Both the position numbers and the translations under genes were made by a program. The notes beneath the pieces were generated by a model. The model did no database searches and was not told the DNA's origin. It saw nothing but the letters and a program-made list of their open reading frames with translations. This document shows, piece after piece, positions 1 to 9,039 of a stretch of 27,254 bases of DNA. How positions within the stretch are numbered: position 1 is the first letter of the stretch; each line of letters opens with the position of its first letter. The stretch comes from Burkholderiaceae bacterium (GTDB taxonomy: Bacteria; Pseudomonadota; Gammaproteobacteria; Burkholderiales; Burkholderiaceae), in the NCBI GenBank assembly GCA_030151165.1, contig JASLEM010000062.1, forward strand, positions 1 through 27,254, read 5' to 3'.

Positions 1-774
1 CTGGCCGCGGCGCTGGCGTGCAGCGCCGCGCCGGCCCGCGCCGCCGACGCGGCCCCCGGCCCCGACTGCACGCGCCCGCTCACGCTGGGGCTGCACGAGC
101 ACGGCCTGCTGTACACCGGCGAGACGGGCGAGGGCATCGACAAGGACATCGCCGACGAGATGGCCCGCCGCAGCGGCTGCCGCATCGTGACGACCGTGTT
201 GCCGCGCACGCGCATCTGGCAGCTGATCGAGTCCGGCGCGCTGGACTTCAGCCTGTCCGCCATCACGAACCGCGAGCGCGACAAGTTCGCGGCGTTCGCC
301 TGGTACGACTCGAACAAGTACTACCTGCTGGTGCGGCGCGACGCCAACGTCGGCAGCGTCGGCGACTTCCTGCGCCGCAAGCGCCTCAAGCTCGGCGTGA
401 TCCGCGGCTTCCGCTACGACGACGAGGCCAACGAGCTCGTCGATGCGCTCGATGTCGAGTCGCGCGTCTCGTACGCGACGAGCGTCGAGCCGCTGTTCGA
501 GATCCTGCTCGGTGGCCACATCCAGGCGATGATCATCGAGCCCTTCGACTACCCGGTGATCCACCAGCGCGCGCTCGAGGAGCAGGCGACGATCCTCGGC
601 TTCGACGACCCGGCGGTGCTGCACGGGCTCGTGATGTCGAAGAAGTCGCTGCCGCCCGCGCAGCAGGCCGCGTGGCGCGCCATCATCGACGGCATGCGCG
701 CCGACGGCACGACGCTGCGCATCTTCTCGAAGTACTTCCCGGCCGACCTCGCGCGGTCGATGACGCGCTTCTGA
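1..774 (+). CDS. Periplasmic solute-binding protein, family 3 (5'-truncated by window edge)
   Basis: The open frame is already running at base 1, so the true start lies outside the window. The visible N-terminus is the end of a signal peptide (Leu/Ala-rich, with an Ala-Arg-Ala-Ala-Asp cleavage region), followed by a CTRPLTLGLHEHG strand and 'GEGIDKDIADEMARRSGC', the usual first lobe of SBP_bac_3 proteins. 'LIESGALDFSLSAITNRERDKFAAF' matches the hinge region where amino-acid binders recognise their ligand. The protein ends with a family-like 'YFPADLARSM' helix. It probably acts in the periplasm, binding a small polar solute. No permease or ATPase gene follows. A sensor kinase starts 19 bases downstream on the same strand, so it may present ligand to that sensor rather than feed an importer (inference). 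The ligand cannot be read from the sequence. Confidence 0.85.
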   Translation: MAAALACSAAPARAADAAPGPDCTRPLTLGLHEHGLLYTGETGEGIDKDIADEMARRSGCRIVTTVLPRTRIWQLIESGALDFSLSAITNRERDKFAAFAWYDSNKYYLLVRRDANVGSVGDFLRRKRLKLGVIRGFRYDDEANELVDALDVESRVSYATSVEPLFEILLGGHIQAMIIEPFDYPVIHQRALEEQATILGFDDPAVLHGLVMSKKSLPPAQQAAWRAIIDGMRADGTTLRIFSKYFPADLARSMTRF

Positions 775-793
775 ACACGCGATCGAGACGCCG

Positions 794-3436
794 TTGAAAC
801 GCGCCCTGCCTCCGCTCCTGGCCCTGTTCGTCGGCACGATCACGCTGGCGTTCACGGTGGGGCTGTGCGTGCACGAGCGGCAGTCCGAGCGCGCCCGGCT
901 GCGCGCGATCTTCGACGCCAACGCACGCCAGACGGCCGGCCGCATCGAGCAGCGCGTCGCCAACTACGAGCAGATGCTGCGCGGCGTGCAGGGCCTGTTC
1001 ACGGCCAGCGAGCACGTCGGGCGGCACGAGTTCGAGAACTACGTCGACGCCGTGATGTCCGGCCCCGACGCCGCGGGGCTGGTCGGCATCGCCTACGGCG
1101 CCGTCGTGCCGCAGGCCGAGCGGGCCGCCTTCATCGAGCAGCGCCGCGCGGAGGGGCGCACCGACTACCGGATCGATCCGCCCGGCGACCGCGACGTGGT
1201 CGCACCGATCGCGTTCGTCGCGCCGGACAGCCCGCTCAACCGGCCCACGCTCGGCTTCGACGGGCTGGCCGACCCGGTGCGCCGCGTCGCGATGCAGCAG
1301 GCGCGCGACTCGGGCAACGCGGCGCTGTCCGGGCGCGTGCAATTGCGCGTGGACGCCGCCACCGCCGACGCCCAGCCCGGCTGCATCCTCTACCTGCCGA
1401 TCTACGCGCGCGGCACGGACACCAGCAGCGTCGTCGCGCGCCGCGTGCACGGCACGGGCTGGGTGTGGCTGGCGTTCCGCGTCGGCGACCTGATGTCCAC
1501 GCTCTACGGCGAGCAGAGCCCGGGCCTGCGCATCAGCCTGCACGACGGCGCCGACGCGAGCGACGCGACGCTGATGTACCGCTCGGCCCCCGACGCCGAC
1601 GACCCCGCCGACGCCGGCCGCGAGCCGCGCTTCCAGGCGCAGGAGTACATCGCCTTCGCCGGCCACTCGTGGACGCTGCAGCTCAGCTCGCTGCCCGGCT
1701 TTGAGCGCCTGCACGAGCGCACGGCGTCCAGCATCATCCTGCTCGCCGGCTTCGTGCTGAGCCTGCTGCTGGCGTTCATCACGCACCAGCTCGTCACCGC
1801 CCGCACGCGCGCGTACGCCGCCGCGCAGTCGATGACGCGCGAGCTGCGCGAGAGCGAGGAGCGCTACCGGCGCATCGTCGAGACCGCCGGCGAAGGCATC
1901 TGGCTGCTCGACGCCGCGCAGCGCGTGGTGTTCGTCAACCCGCGCATCCTCGAATGGCTCGGCGCGACCGAGGACGAGATGCAGGGCCGGCCGATCGAGG
2001 CATGGATCGACGACGAGGACGCCGCCAAGTGCTGCGCCGCCTTCGAGGCCACGCCGTTCGACGACAGCAGCCCGCCGACCGAGATGCGGCTGCGGCGGCG
2101 CGACGGCACGACGATGTGGGTGTCGCTCTCGCTGCGCCCCATCTTCGACGACGACGGCCAGCCCACCGGCTCGCTGGGCATGCTCACCGACATCGACCAG
2201 CGCCGCTTCGCCGAGGAGCGCCGCACCGCGCTCGAGCTGCAGCTGCGCGACTCGCAGAAGATGGAGGCGATCGGCACGCTGGCGGGCGGCATCGCGCACG
2301 ACTTCAACAACATCCTCGCCGCGATCATCGGCAACGTCGCCGCCGCGCGGCAGGACGCGGCCACCGGCCTGCCGATCGACGCGAGCCTCGTGCAGGTCGA
2401 GCGCGCCGCGGTGCGCGCGCGCAGCCTCGTGCAGCAGATCCTCACGTTCAGCCGCATGCAGGCGCAGGAGCTGCACACGCAGGCGCTGCAACCGGTCATC
2501 GACGAGACGCTGGAGATGCTGCGCGCCGCGATGCCGCCACAGGTGGAGCTCGCGGTGCGCCTGGCCGCGTCGCCGGTGCACGTGCGCGCGGACGCCACGC
2601 AGATCCAGCAGGTCGTGATGAACCTGTGCACGAACGCGTGGCACGCGCTGCCGGCCGGGCAGGGGCGCATCGAGGTCGGGCTCGACGTCGAGACCGGCGC
2701 GCAGTCGCGCCAGACCAGCGCCGCGCTGACGGCGTCGGCGATGCCCGCCGCGCTGCTCGCCGGCCCGCGCGCGCATCTCTGGATCGCCGACAACGGCAGC
2801 GGCATGGACGAGGCGACGCGCGCCCGCGTGTTCGAGCCCTTCTTCACCACCAAGCAGGTCGGCCAGGGCACCGGCCTCGGGCTGGCGGTGGTGCACGGCA
2901 TCGTGAGCGTGCACGGCGGCGCGATCCATGTCGAGAGCACGCCGGGCCACGGCAGCCGCTTCGACCTCTGGTTCCCGCTGCAGGACGCCCCGGCCGCCGA
3001 CTTCGTGTCGTCGACGATGGACTCGACGCACTCCCTCGCCATCGCGCCCCGCGGCCACGGCCAGCGCGTGCTGTGCGTCGACGACGACCCCGCGATGGTG
3101 CTGATGATGGACGGCCTGCTGCGGCGCGCCGGCTACGACGTGACCGTCTTCGACCAGCCCCACGCCGCCCTCGCCGCGGCCGCCGCCGACCCGTCCGCCT
3201 TCGACATCGTCGTGAGCGACTTCAACATGCCCGAGATGAACGGCATGGAACTCGCCCACGCCCTGGCCCGCGTCGCCCCGTCACTGCCGATCATCATCAC
3301 CTCCGGCTTCATCTCCGACGAGATGCGCCAGCAGGCCGCCGACCTGGAGGTCGGGGCGCTGCTGCAGAAGGAATACACGCTGGAGCGGTTGGCGGGGTTG
3401 GTGGATGCGGTGTTGAGGCAGAGGGTCGCGAGCTGA
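794..3436 (+). CDS. Hybrid sensor histidine kinase: CHASE, PAS, HisKA, HATPase_c, receiver
   Basis: An 880-residue inner-membrane hybrid kinase. It starts at a TTG, because no ATG or GTG lies nearby and the TTG opens directly into the first membrane segment (about residues 4-25). The periplasmic part to about residue 305 has CHASE-like features (RIEQRVANYEQMLRGVQGLF, then FENYVDAV). A second membrane segment lies at about 308-335. The PAS domain begins at about 353 (ESEERYRRIVETAGEGIWLLD). The HisKA H-box contains phospho-acceptor His502 (GGIAHDFNN). The ATPase has the N box MNLCTNAWHAL, the G box ADNGSGM and FEPFFTTK...GTGLGL. The receiver at about 755-875 has acidic residues CVDDDP and phospho-acceptor Asp809 (VVSDFNMPEMNG). 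The conserved Lys859 is followed by Glu rather than the usual Pro. No DNA-binding output domain follows, so phosphate is probably relayed elsewhere. The 19-base spacing to the binding-protein gene suggests co-transcription. Confidence 0.92.
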   Translation: MKRALPPLLALFVGTITLAFTVGLCVHERQSERARLRAIFDANARQTAGRIEQRVANYEQMLRGVQGLFTASEHVGRHEFENYVDAVMSGPDAAGLVGIAYGAVVPQAERAAFIEQRRAEGRTDYRIDPPGDRDVVAPIAFVAPDSPLNRPTLGFDGLADPVRRVAMQQARDSGNAALSGRVQLRVDAATADAQPGCILYLPIYARGTDTSSVVARRVHGTGWVWLAFRVGDLMSTLYGEQSPGLRISLHDGADASDATLMYRSAPDADDPADAGREPRFQAQEYIAFAGHSWTLQLSSLPGFERLHERTASSIILLAGFVLSLLLAFITHQLVTARTRAYAAAQSMTRELRESEERYRRIVETAGEGIWLLDAAQRVVFVNPRILEWLGATEDEMQGRPIEAWIDDEDAAKCCAAFEATPFDDSSPPTEMRLRRRDGTTMWVSLSLRPIFDDDGQPTGSLGMLTDIDQRRFAEERRTALELQLRDSQKMEAIGTLAGGIAHDFNNILAAIIGNVAAARQDAATGLPIDASLVQVERAAVRARSLVQQILTFSRMQAQELHTQALQPVIDETLEMLRAAMPPQVELAVRLAASPVHVRADATQIQQVVMNLCTNAWHALPAGQGRIEVGLDVETGAQSRQTSAALTASAMPAALLAGPRAHLWIADNGSGMDEATRARVFEPFFTTKQVGQGTGLGLAVVHGIVSVHGGAIHVESTPGHGSRFDLWFPLQDAPAADFVSSTMDSTHSLAIAPRGHGQRVLCVDDDPAMVLMMDGLLRRAGYDVTVFDQPHAALAAAAADPSAFDIVVSDFNMPEMNGMELAHALARVAPSLPIIITSGFISDEMRQQAADLEVGALLQKEYTLERLAGLVDAVLRQRVAS

Positions 3437-3508
3437 CGGGAGCCGGCTCGCGCGCTTGCACGCCTTTCGGCGGGGCGCGCCGGAATCGCCGGGAGGCAGC
3501 GCGATCCC

Positions 3509-6500
3509 TCAGTACGCGGTCGACTCGTAGATCAGGCCCGTTTCGCCGACCGCGACGGCCGTGTGCGCGCCCAGCAGTGCCACGCCGTGCAGCGACTCGC
3601 CCTCCGCGCCCATCTGCTGCGTCCAGGTCAGGCCGCCGTCGTTGGTTTGGTAGACGTAGCGGCCGACCGCGATGCCGAAGTTGGCGTCGCGGAAGGTGAC
3701 GCCGCTGAAGTAGCCGACGATCCCGAAGGGCGCGCCCAAGGTCGTCCAGGTGACTCCGCCATCGGTGCTGCGCAGGCTGGTGCCGTCGTTCGCGAGCGCG
3801 ATCGCGGTCGTGGGCGAGGGGAACACGATTGCCACCACGTCCGGCTTCGCCGCCACGCTGTTCCAGGTCGCACCTCCGTCGGTCGTGCGCCAGATCTGCC
3901 CCTGCAAGCTGCCGACGAGGCCGGTTGCCGGGTCACCGAATGCCACGCTCGTCAAGAAGCTGTTGGGCGTGAAGCCGGCGACGGTCGCCCAAGTGGCGCC
4001 GCCGTCGATGGAACGCAGCATGCCGTTGTCGCCAGCGGCGATGACCACGCCCGAGCTCGGCCACGTCACGCTGTGGAGATCTCCCAGTGCCGGCCAGCTG
4101 CCGACGACGCTCCAGGTCCGGCCGTTGTCGCCAGTGCGCAGGATCGTGCCCGACGCGCCGACCGCAAGGCCGTTCGCGGAGGATGCGCCGCCGGCGAAGG
4201 CAACGCCGTACAAGTTGATCGATACCGGCGATGGCACGATGTTCCAGGTCACGCCTGCGTCGGCCGTGCGGCGGATCCGGCCGCTGACGCCGACGGCGAC
4301 CGCGGTCGACGCATCGACGTCGGCGATGGCCTGCAACGACTGTCGGTCGCCCGTGACGACGGAGGTCCAGGTCAGGCCGTCATCGGTGCTGCGCTGGAGA
4401 AGCGCGCCGCTGCCGACCGCGAGGTCGACGCCGGAGTCCAGCGAAACGATGTCGGACACGTAGGCGCCGCTGTACGTCGCGCTCCAGTTCATCCCGTCGT
4501 CCGTGCTGCGCAGCATCCAGCCGTTGCCGGTGCCGGCCAGGAGCGTGCCCGACACCATGACGCGCACGCACGTGATCGCGGAGCCGATGCCGCTGGGGAT
4601 GCCGGTCCAGGTCAGGCCGCCGTCCGTGCTGCGCCAGAACACGCCGGACGGGTCGGTGGCGACGATCGTGCCGGTCGCGCCGATCGCGACGCTGGTCATG
4701 GCGACGCCGCCCAGGTGCACCGTCGTCCAGGTGCGACCGCCGTCCGCCGAGCGGCGGATGCTGCCGGCGTCGCCGACGGCGATGCCGATGCCCGAGGCGC
4801 CGAAGGCGACTGCGCTCAGCGCGTTGGTATTGGCGTCGGTGGTGGCGTCGGTCCACGAATGCCCCTGGTCGGTCGACCACGCGATGCGTCCGTTCACGCC
4901 GACGCGTACGGCCGTCCCGGTCGACGTGAACGTGGCCGCGCTCCAGTGGATCGACTCGTACGGCGACTCCATCCAGTGGCGGCCGCCGTCGGACGACAAC
5001 TTGAGGGTGTAGTCAAAGCCGACCGCAATGCCGCTCTGGCCGTTGAACGCGATGGTGTTCTGCAGATTGCCGATGTAGACGCCGTCGCTGACCGTCGTCC
5101 ACGTGAGCCCGCCGTCGGCGCTGCGCAGGAATGCCCCGTCGTTGTCGCTGGCCACGGCAGTCTGGCCGTCGACGCGTGCGATCGCCGACAGCGAGCCGGC
5201 CGTCGGTCGCGGGCTGACGACGTGCCATGTCAGGGCGCTCGGCCAGCCGCAGGCCTGGGCGGAGCCGACCGGGTTACTGACCACAACGCAGACGGTGTTG
5301 ATCGCCGGGTCGGCCGAAGCCGGGAGGGTGAAGGTGGCGTCGGTGGCGCCGGCGACGTCGGCCAGGTGCGTGGTGGTGCCGGACGTGTTCGTGCCGGTGC
5401 GCCATTGGTAGTGCAATTGCTCGCCGATCGCCGAGGCCTGGAAACTGACGCCGGTGACGCCCGGATCCCAGTAAGGCTGGCCAAGGCCGTACGTCCGCAG
5501 GGTCGGCATCTGCATCACGGTCAGCGTGGCGGCGTTGCTGGTCGCGCTGCCGAGGTCGTTGGCCAGGACGACGCGATAGCGCTTGCCGCTGTCCGACATC
5601 GCGACGACGCCGGTCTGGAAGAAGTCGCGCGTCGCGCCGTTGATGTTGGTGAACGTCGCCCCATCGTCGGTGCTGACTTGCCATTGATAGGACACCGTTG
5701 GCGAGCCGTAGCCGTGGGCGTTGAACGTGGCGAAGCTGCCGGCGCCGGCGATCGCGTCCATTGGTTGCTCGCTGACAGCCGGGGCGGCCGGCGCCGACGG
5801 CACGCTCAACGAGGCCTGGTTGCTGAAGGTTGAGCCGTTGGCGTTCGTCGCGACCGCGCGAAAATTGCGGCCGTCGTCGGCCGCGGTGACGGCGGCGAGG
5901 GTGTAGCTGCCGCCGGTCGCCCCGGGGATGTCTTCCCAGGCGGCATTGGAGCCATAGCTGGATTGCCACTGGAGGGACGGCACGGGCGTGCCGACCGCCT
6001 GCGCGGTGAAGGTCGCGGCACCGCCGATGCTCGCGGTAACGGACACTGGGATGAAAAGGAACAGGGGCTGGGCCGGCGCTGCGTTCACCTTCACCGTGGC
6101 CGGGACGCTCGTCTGCGTTCCCGCGCTGTTGCTCACGACCACGCGGTATTGGCCTTGCGGGTCGCTGACTGAGGCTACGAAGCTCAGCGTCGTTCCTGTC
6201 GCGCCGACCACATCCGACCAGCTCGCGCCGTCGTCGTCGCTGTGTTGCCACTGGTAGGCGAGCGTTGTGCCTTGCGCCGTGACGTTCAACGACACTTGCT
6301 GCCCGTCCCAGGCGGTCTGGTTCCCGCTGGCGAACTGCAGGCTTGGCGCCACGACCACGGCGTCCACCGTCAGCGTGACGATGCTGCTGGTGACGCGCGC
6401 GTCGCTGCCCGGACTGCCGCCGACGATGACGCGAAACTGTTCGCCGCTGTCCGCGACATGGACGGCGTCCAGCGTCAGGGTCGGCATGACGCCGCCCGGG

Positions 6501-6778
6501 ACATCCGTCCAGCCGTTGGGGCCGTTCTGCTGCCATTCGTAGCTTGCCGCGCCGTTGGCGACCACCGTCATCGAGGCACCCTGGCCGTCGAGAACGTGCG
6601 TGTCGGACGGCTGTGCCGAGATGGTGACCAGCGGCTGCGCGCTGACCCCGCCGCCTCCACCGCCGCCGCCGCAGCCTGCCAGCGCCATCGACATCGCGCA
6701 AGCGGAGGCGATGGACGCCGGGCGGACGATGCGCATGCGCGCGCGAAGCCACGATGGGCTGACGAAACGGATTCTCAC
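3509..6778 (-). CDS. Large lipoprotein with Ig-like repeats and Ycf48/BNR (Asp-box) beta-propeller repeats
   Basis: A 1089-residue protein. The GTG start at 6778-6776 was chosen because GGAGG lies 7 bases upstream (6790-6786) and the frame opens into a basic, hydrophobic signal peptide ending in lipobox LAG-Cys36. Upstream in-frame sequence is open but not protein-like. Cys36 is followed by eight Gly codons, a flexible anchor linker. Residues about 46-520 hold five Ig-like repeats, each with a 'Y/LQWQ' core strand. Residues about 525-1089 hold about 13 Asp-box units of the form R-S-x-D-G-G-x-T-W, alternating with 'GIAVG' strands, as in Ycf48-like and sialidase-type propellers. No sialidase catalytic residues are evident. 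It is probably exported and lipid-anchored, with a binding or adhesive role (inference). It has a single-gene context between a kinase gene and a divergent peptidase gene. The trinucleotide Gly run could vary in length without a frameshift. Confidence 0.85.
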   Translation of the reverse strand: MRIRFVSPSWLRARMRIVRPASIASACAMSMALAGCGGGGGGGGVSAQPLVTISAQPSDTHVLDGQGASMTVVANGAASYEWQQNGPNGWTDVPGGVMPTLTLDAVHVADSGEQFRVIVGGSPGSDARVTSSIVTLTVDAVVVAPSLQFASGNQTAWDGQQVSLNVTAQGTTLAYQWQHSDDDGASWSDVVGATGTTLSFVASVSDPQGQYRVVVSNSAGTQTSVPATVKVNAAPAQPLFLFIPVSVTASIGGAATFTAQAVGTPVPSLQWQSSYGSNAAWEDIPGATGGSYTLAAVTAADDGRNFRAVATNANGSTFSNQASLSVPSAPAAPAVSEQPMDAIAGAGSFATFNAHGYGSPTVSYQWQVSTDDGATFTNINGATRDFFQTGVVAMSDSGKRYRVVLANDLGSATSNAATLTVMQMPTLRTYGLGQPYWDPGVTGVSFQASAIGEQLHYQWRTGTNTSGTTTHLADVAGATDATFTLPASADPAINTVCVVVSNPVGSAQACGWPSALTWHVVSPRPTAGSLSAIARVDGQTAVASDNDGAFLRSADGGLTWTTVSDGVYIGNLQNTIAFNGQSGIAVGFDYTLKLSSDGGRHWMESPYESIHWSAATFTSTGTAVRVGVNGRIAWSTDQGHSWTDATTDANTNALSAVAFGASGIGIAVGDAGSIRRSADGGRTWTTVHLGGVAMTSVAIGATGTIVATDPSGVFWRSTDGGLTWTGIPSGIGSAITCVRVMVSGTLLAGTGNGWMLRSTDDGMNWSATYSGAYVSDIVSLDSGVDLAVGSGALLQRSTDDGLTWTSVVTGDRQSLQAIADVDASTAVAVGVSGRIRRTADAGVTWNIVPSPVSINLYGVAFAGGASSANGLAVGASGTILRTGDNGRTWSVVGSWPALGDLHSVTWPSSGVVIAAGDNGMLRSIDGGATWATVAGFTPNSFLTSVAFGDPATGLVGSLQGQIWRTTDGGATWNSVAAKPDVVAIVFPSPTTAIALANDGTSLRSTDGGVTWTTLGAPFGIVGYFSGVTFRDANFGIAVGRYVYQTNDGGLTWTQQMGAEGESLHGVALLGAHTAVAVGETGLIYESTAY

Positions 6779-7086
6779 GCTGGTTCCTCCCTGGAGCCCG
6801 GTCGTCTTGTCGTCGTGATGGGCGCTCTCTCGGTCGCGGGCGAACGAATTCTCGCAGCGGTGGATGCGATTCGTACTCGGGGAATACATCACTCTGGAGC
6901 AAGCCGAAGACATGCAGGCCGACGCGACGACCTCCCGGGACGTCGCGATGAATCGGTCATGCGGTGCGCCGTCGCCTCCGACGCCGGCGTCTGTCCAAGC
7001 CCGCGGTGGCCCCGTGCGCCGACGCGACGCGGAGACTGGCGGAAAATGCACCTCCCGCCTCGCCAGCCGCCCACGAAAGCTCCCGC
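6779..7086. other. Divergent intergenic region between lipoprotein and S9 peptidase genes
   Basis: These 308 bases separate two divergently transcribed genes and should hold both promoters. I see the GGAGG ribosome-binding site of the lipoprotein gene at 6786-6790. The peptidase ATG has only a weak purine stretch before it. Frames that remain open across this stretch give Arg/Pro-rich peptides typical of antisense high-GC DNA and are not genes. No convincing -35/-10 pair, hairpin or repeat was recognised. Confidence 0.5.
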
Positions 7087-9015
7087 ATGTCCACCCCGAA
7101 AGTCGCGCCCTACGGCACCTGGTCGTCTCCCATCACCGCGACGCGCGTCGCCGCCGGCGTGCGGCCCGTGGCGGCGCCGCGCATCGTGGGCGACCGCATC
7201 GTGTGGCTGCAGGGCTTGCCGGAAGAGGGCGGGCGGCAGGCGATCGTGAGCCAGGGCGCCGATGGCGCGCGCCGTGTCGTCACGCCAGCGCCGTTCAACG
7301 TGCGCACGCGCGTCCACGAGTACGGCGGCGGCGCGTACACGGCCGCGGGCGACACGGTGTGGTTCTCGAACTTCGCCGACAACCTGGTCTACGCGCAGCA
7401 GGGCGACGCCGCGCCCGTGCCGATCACCGCCGACGGCACGCAGCGCCACGCGGACCTCGAGCTCGACGCCGCGCGGCGCCGCCTGATCGCGGTGCGCGAG
7501 CATCACGCCGGCGGCGACGCGCACGCCGAGCCCGTCAACAGCCTCGTCGCGCTGCCGCTCGACGGCGGGCCGTCGACGACGCTCGTCGAAGGCAACGACT
7601 TCTACGCCGCCCCGCGCCTCTCGCCCGAGGGCCGGCGCCTGGCCTGGCTGACGTGGAGCCATCCGCGCATGCCGTGGGAGGGCACCGAGCTGTGGCTCGC
7701 GGCGATCGCGGACGACGGCACGTTGACGCACGCGCGCCGCGTCGCCGGCGGCCCCGACGAATCGCTGTGCCAGCCGGTGTGGGCGCCGGACGGCAAGCTG
7801 TACGTCGTCTCCGACCGCAGCGGCTTCTGGAACCTGTACCGCCTCGAGGTCGGCGGCCTCGTGCCGGTCTGCCCGATGGCCGCCGAGTTCGGCCTGCCGC
7901 AGTGGGTGTTCGGCCAGTCGTCGTACGGCTTCACCGGGCCGGACGAGATCGTCGCGTCCTGCCGCGAGAACGGGCGCGGCAGGCTGCTGCGCATCGACGT
8001 GCGCAGCGGCGCCGCGACGCCGATCGCGACCGCGTACGAGGACTTCGCCGAGCTGCGGGCCGGCCCCGGCGTCGTCGTGCTCGAGGCCGGCTCGCCATCG
8101 GTGACGACGCGCATCGTGAAACTCTCGATCGCCGACGGCGCCGAGACCGTGCTCGCCGAAAGCGCCGACGAGCGGCCGGACGCGGACGTCGTCTCCGTGG
8201 CGCGCGCGATCAGCTACCCGAGCGCGAACGGCCGCACGGCGCACGCGTTCCACTACGCGCCGCACAACGCCGCGTTCGAGGCGCCCGCCGGCGAGGCGCC
8301 GCCGCTGATCGTCATCAGCCACGGCGGCCCGACGTCCATGGCCACCAACACGCTCAAGCTCGCGATCCAGTTCTGGACGAGCCGCGGCTTCGCCGTCCTC
8401 GACGTCAACTACGGCGGCAGCGTCGGCTTCGGCCGCGCGTACCGCCAGTTGCTGAGCGGGCAGTGGGGCGTCGTCGACGTCGAGGACTGCGTCGCCGGTG
8501 CGCGCTTTCTTGCCGAACAGGGTCTGGCCGACGGCGACCGGCTCGCGATCCGCGGCGGTAGCGCCGGCGGCTTCACGACGCTCGCGGCGCTCGCGTTCCA
8601 CGACGTGTTCAAGGCCGGCGCGAGCTACTACGGCGTCGCCGACCTGCGCGCGCTCGACGCCGACACCCACAAGTTCGAGTCTCGCTACACCACCGACCTG
8701 ATCGCGCCGATGCCGCAGCGCGAAGCGCTGTACGCCGAGCGTTCGCCGATCCATCACGCGGATCGCATGTCCTGCCCGGTGATCTTCTTCCAGGGCCTGG
8801 ACGACAAGGTCGTGCCGCCCGCGCAGTCGGAGGCGATGGTCGCCGCGATGCGCGCGCGCGGCATCCCGGTCGCCTACGTGCCCTTCGAGGGCGAGGGCCA
8901 CGGCTTCCGCAAGAAGGAATCGCTGCAGCGCGCGCTCGAGGCCGAGCTGGCGTTCTACGCGAAGGTGTTCGGCTTCGCGCCGGCGGATGCGGTGCCGGCG
9001 ATCGCGTTGAGCTGA
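7087..9015 (+). CDS. S9 family peptidase (prolyl oligopeptidase / acylaminoacyl-peptidase type)
   Basis: A 642-residue serine peptidase. The ATG at 7087 (MSTPKVAPYGTW) is preferred because in-frame sequence upstream is Arg-rich and not protein-like. Residues 1 to about 390 form the expected seven-bladed propeller, with recognisable strands such as 'VHEYGGGAYT' and 'SDRSGFWNLYR'. The alpha/beta-hydrolase domain follows, opening with 'LIVISHGGPTSM'. The catalytic triad is visible: Ser492 in GGSAGG, Asp573 in GLDDKVVPP and His605 in GEGHGF. There is no signal peptide, so it is probably cytosolic and trims short peptides or acylated N-termini. Length and motif order are normal for the family. It stands alone, convergent with the DUF4240 gene. 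A palindromic repeat lies just past its stop codon and may help end transcription. The exact substrate is unknown. Confidence 0.93.
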   Translation: MSTPKVAPYGTWSSPITATRVAAGVRPVAAPRIVGDRIVWLQGLPEEGGRQAIVSQGADGARRVVTPAPFNVRTRVHEYGGGAYTAAGDTVWFSNFADNLVYAQQGDAAPVPITADGTQRHADLELDAARRRLIAVREHHAGGDAHAEPVNSLVALPLDGGPSTTLVEGNDFYAAPRLSPEGRRLAWLTWSHPRMPWEGTELWLAAIADDGTLTHARRVAGGPDESLCQPVWAPDGKLYVVSDRSGFWNLYRLEVGGLVPVCPMAAEFGLPQWVFGQSSYGFTGPDEIVASCRENGRGRLLRIDVRSGAATPIATAYEDFAELRAGPGVVVLEAGSPSVTTRIVKLSIADGAETVLAESADERPDADVVSVARAISYPSANGRTAHAFHYAPHNAAFEAPAGEAPPLIVISHGGPTSMATNTLKLAIQFWTSRGFAVLDVNYGGSVGFGRAYRQLLSGQWGVVDVEDCVAGARFLAEQGLADGDRLAIRGGSAGGFTTLAALAFHDVFKAGASYYGVADLRALDADTHKFESRYTTDLIAPMPQREALYAERSPIHHADRMSCPVIFFQGLDDKVVPPAQSEAMVAAMRARGIPVAYVPFEGEGHGFRKKESLQRALEAELAFYAKVFGFAPADAVPAIALS

Positions 9016-9018
9016 GCT

Positions 9019-9039
9019 GATCGAGGATCGAGGATCGGG
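9019..9039. repeat. Three tandem 7-bp direct repeats (GATCGAG, GATCGAG, GATCGGG)
   Basis: Three consecutive heptamers run from just after the peptidase stop codon into the left edge of the 50-bp palindrome; the last copy has one change. Such a short tract could be a slippage product or the target-side edge of the inserted palindromic element. Confidence 0.6.

Noticed and set aside
683..3259. Very long open frame on the minus strand opposite the hybrid kinase
   Set aside because: The translation is Arg/His/Val-rich without any domain and lies wholly antisense to a gene with complete kinase motifs. It is the usual high-GC antisense shadow.
3600..5150. Recurring DNA segments about 130-150 bases apart resembling an array
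   Set aside because: These are the Asp-box protein repeats of the lipoprotein; spacing and sequence vary and the frame is open throughout.
3563..5833. Long plus-strand frame opposite the lipoprotein gene
   Set aside because: It is Arg/Asp/Ala-rich without domains, antisense to a gene with a lipobox, Ig and Asp-box repeats.
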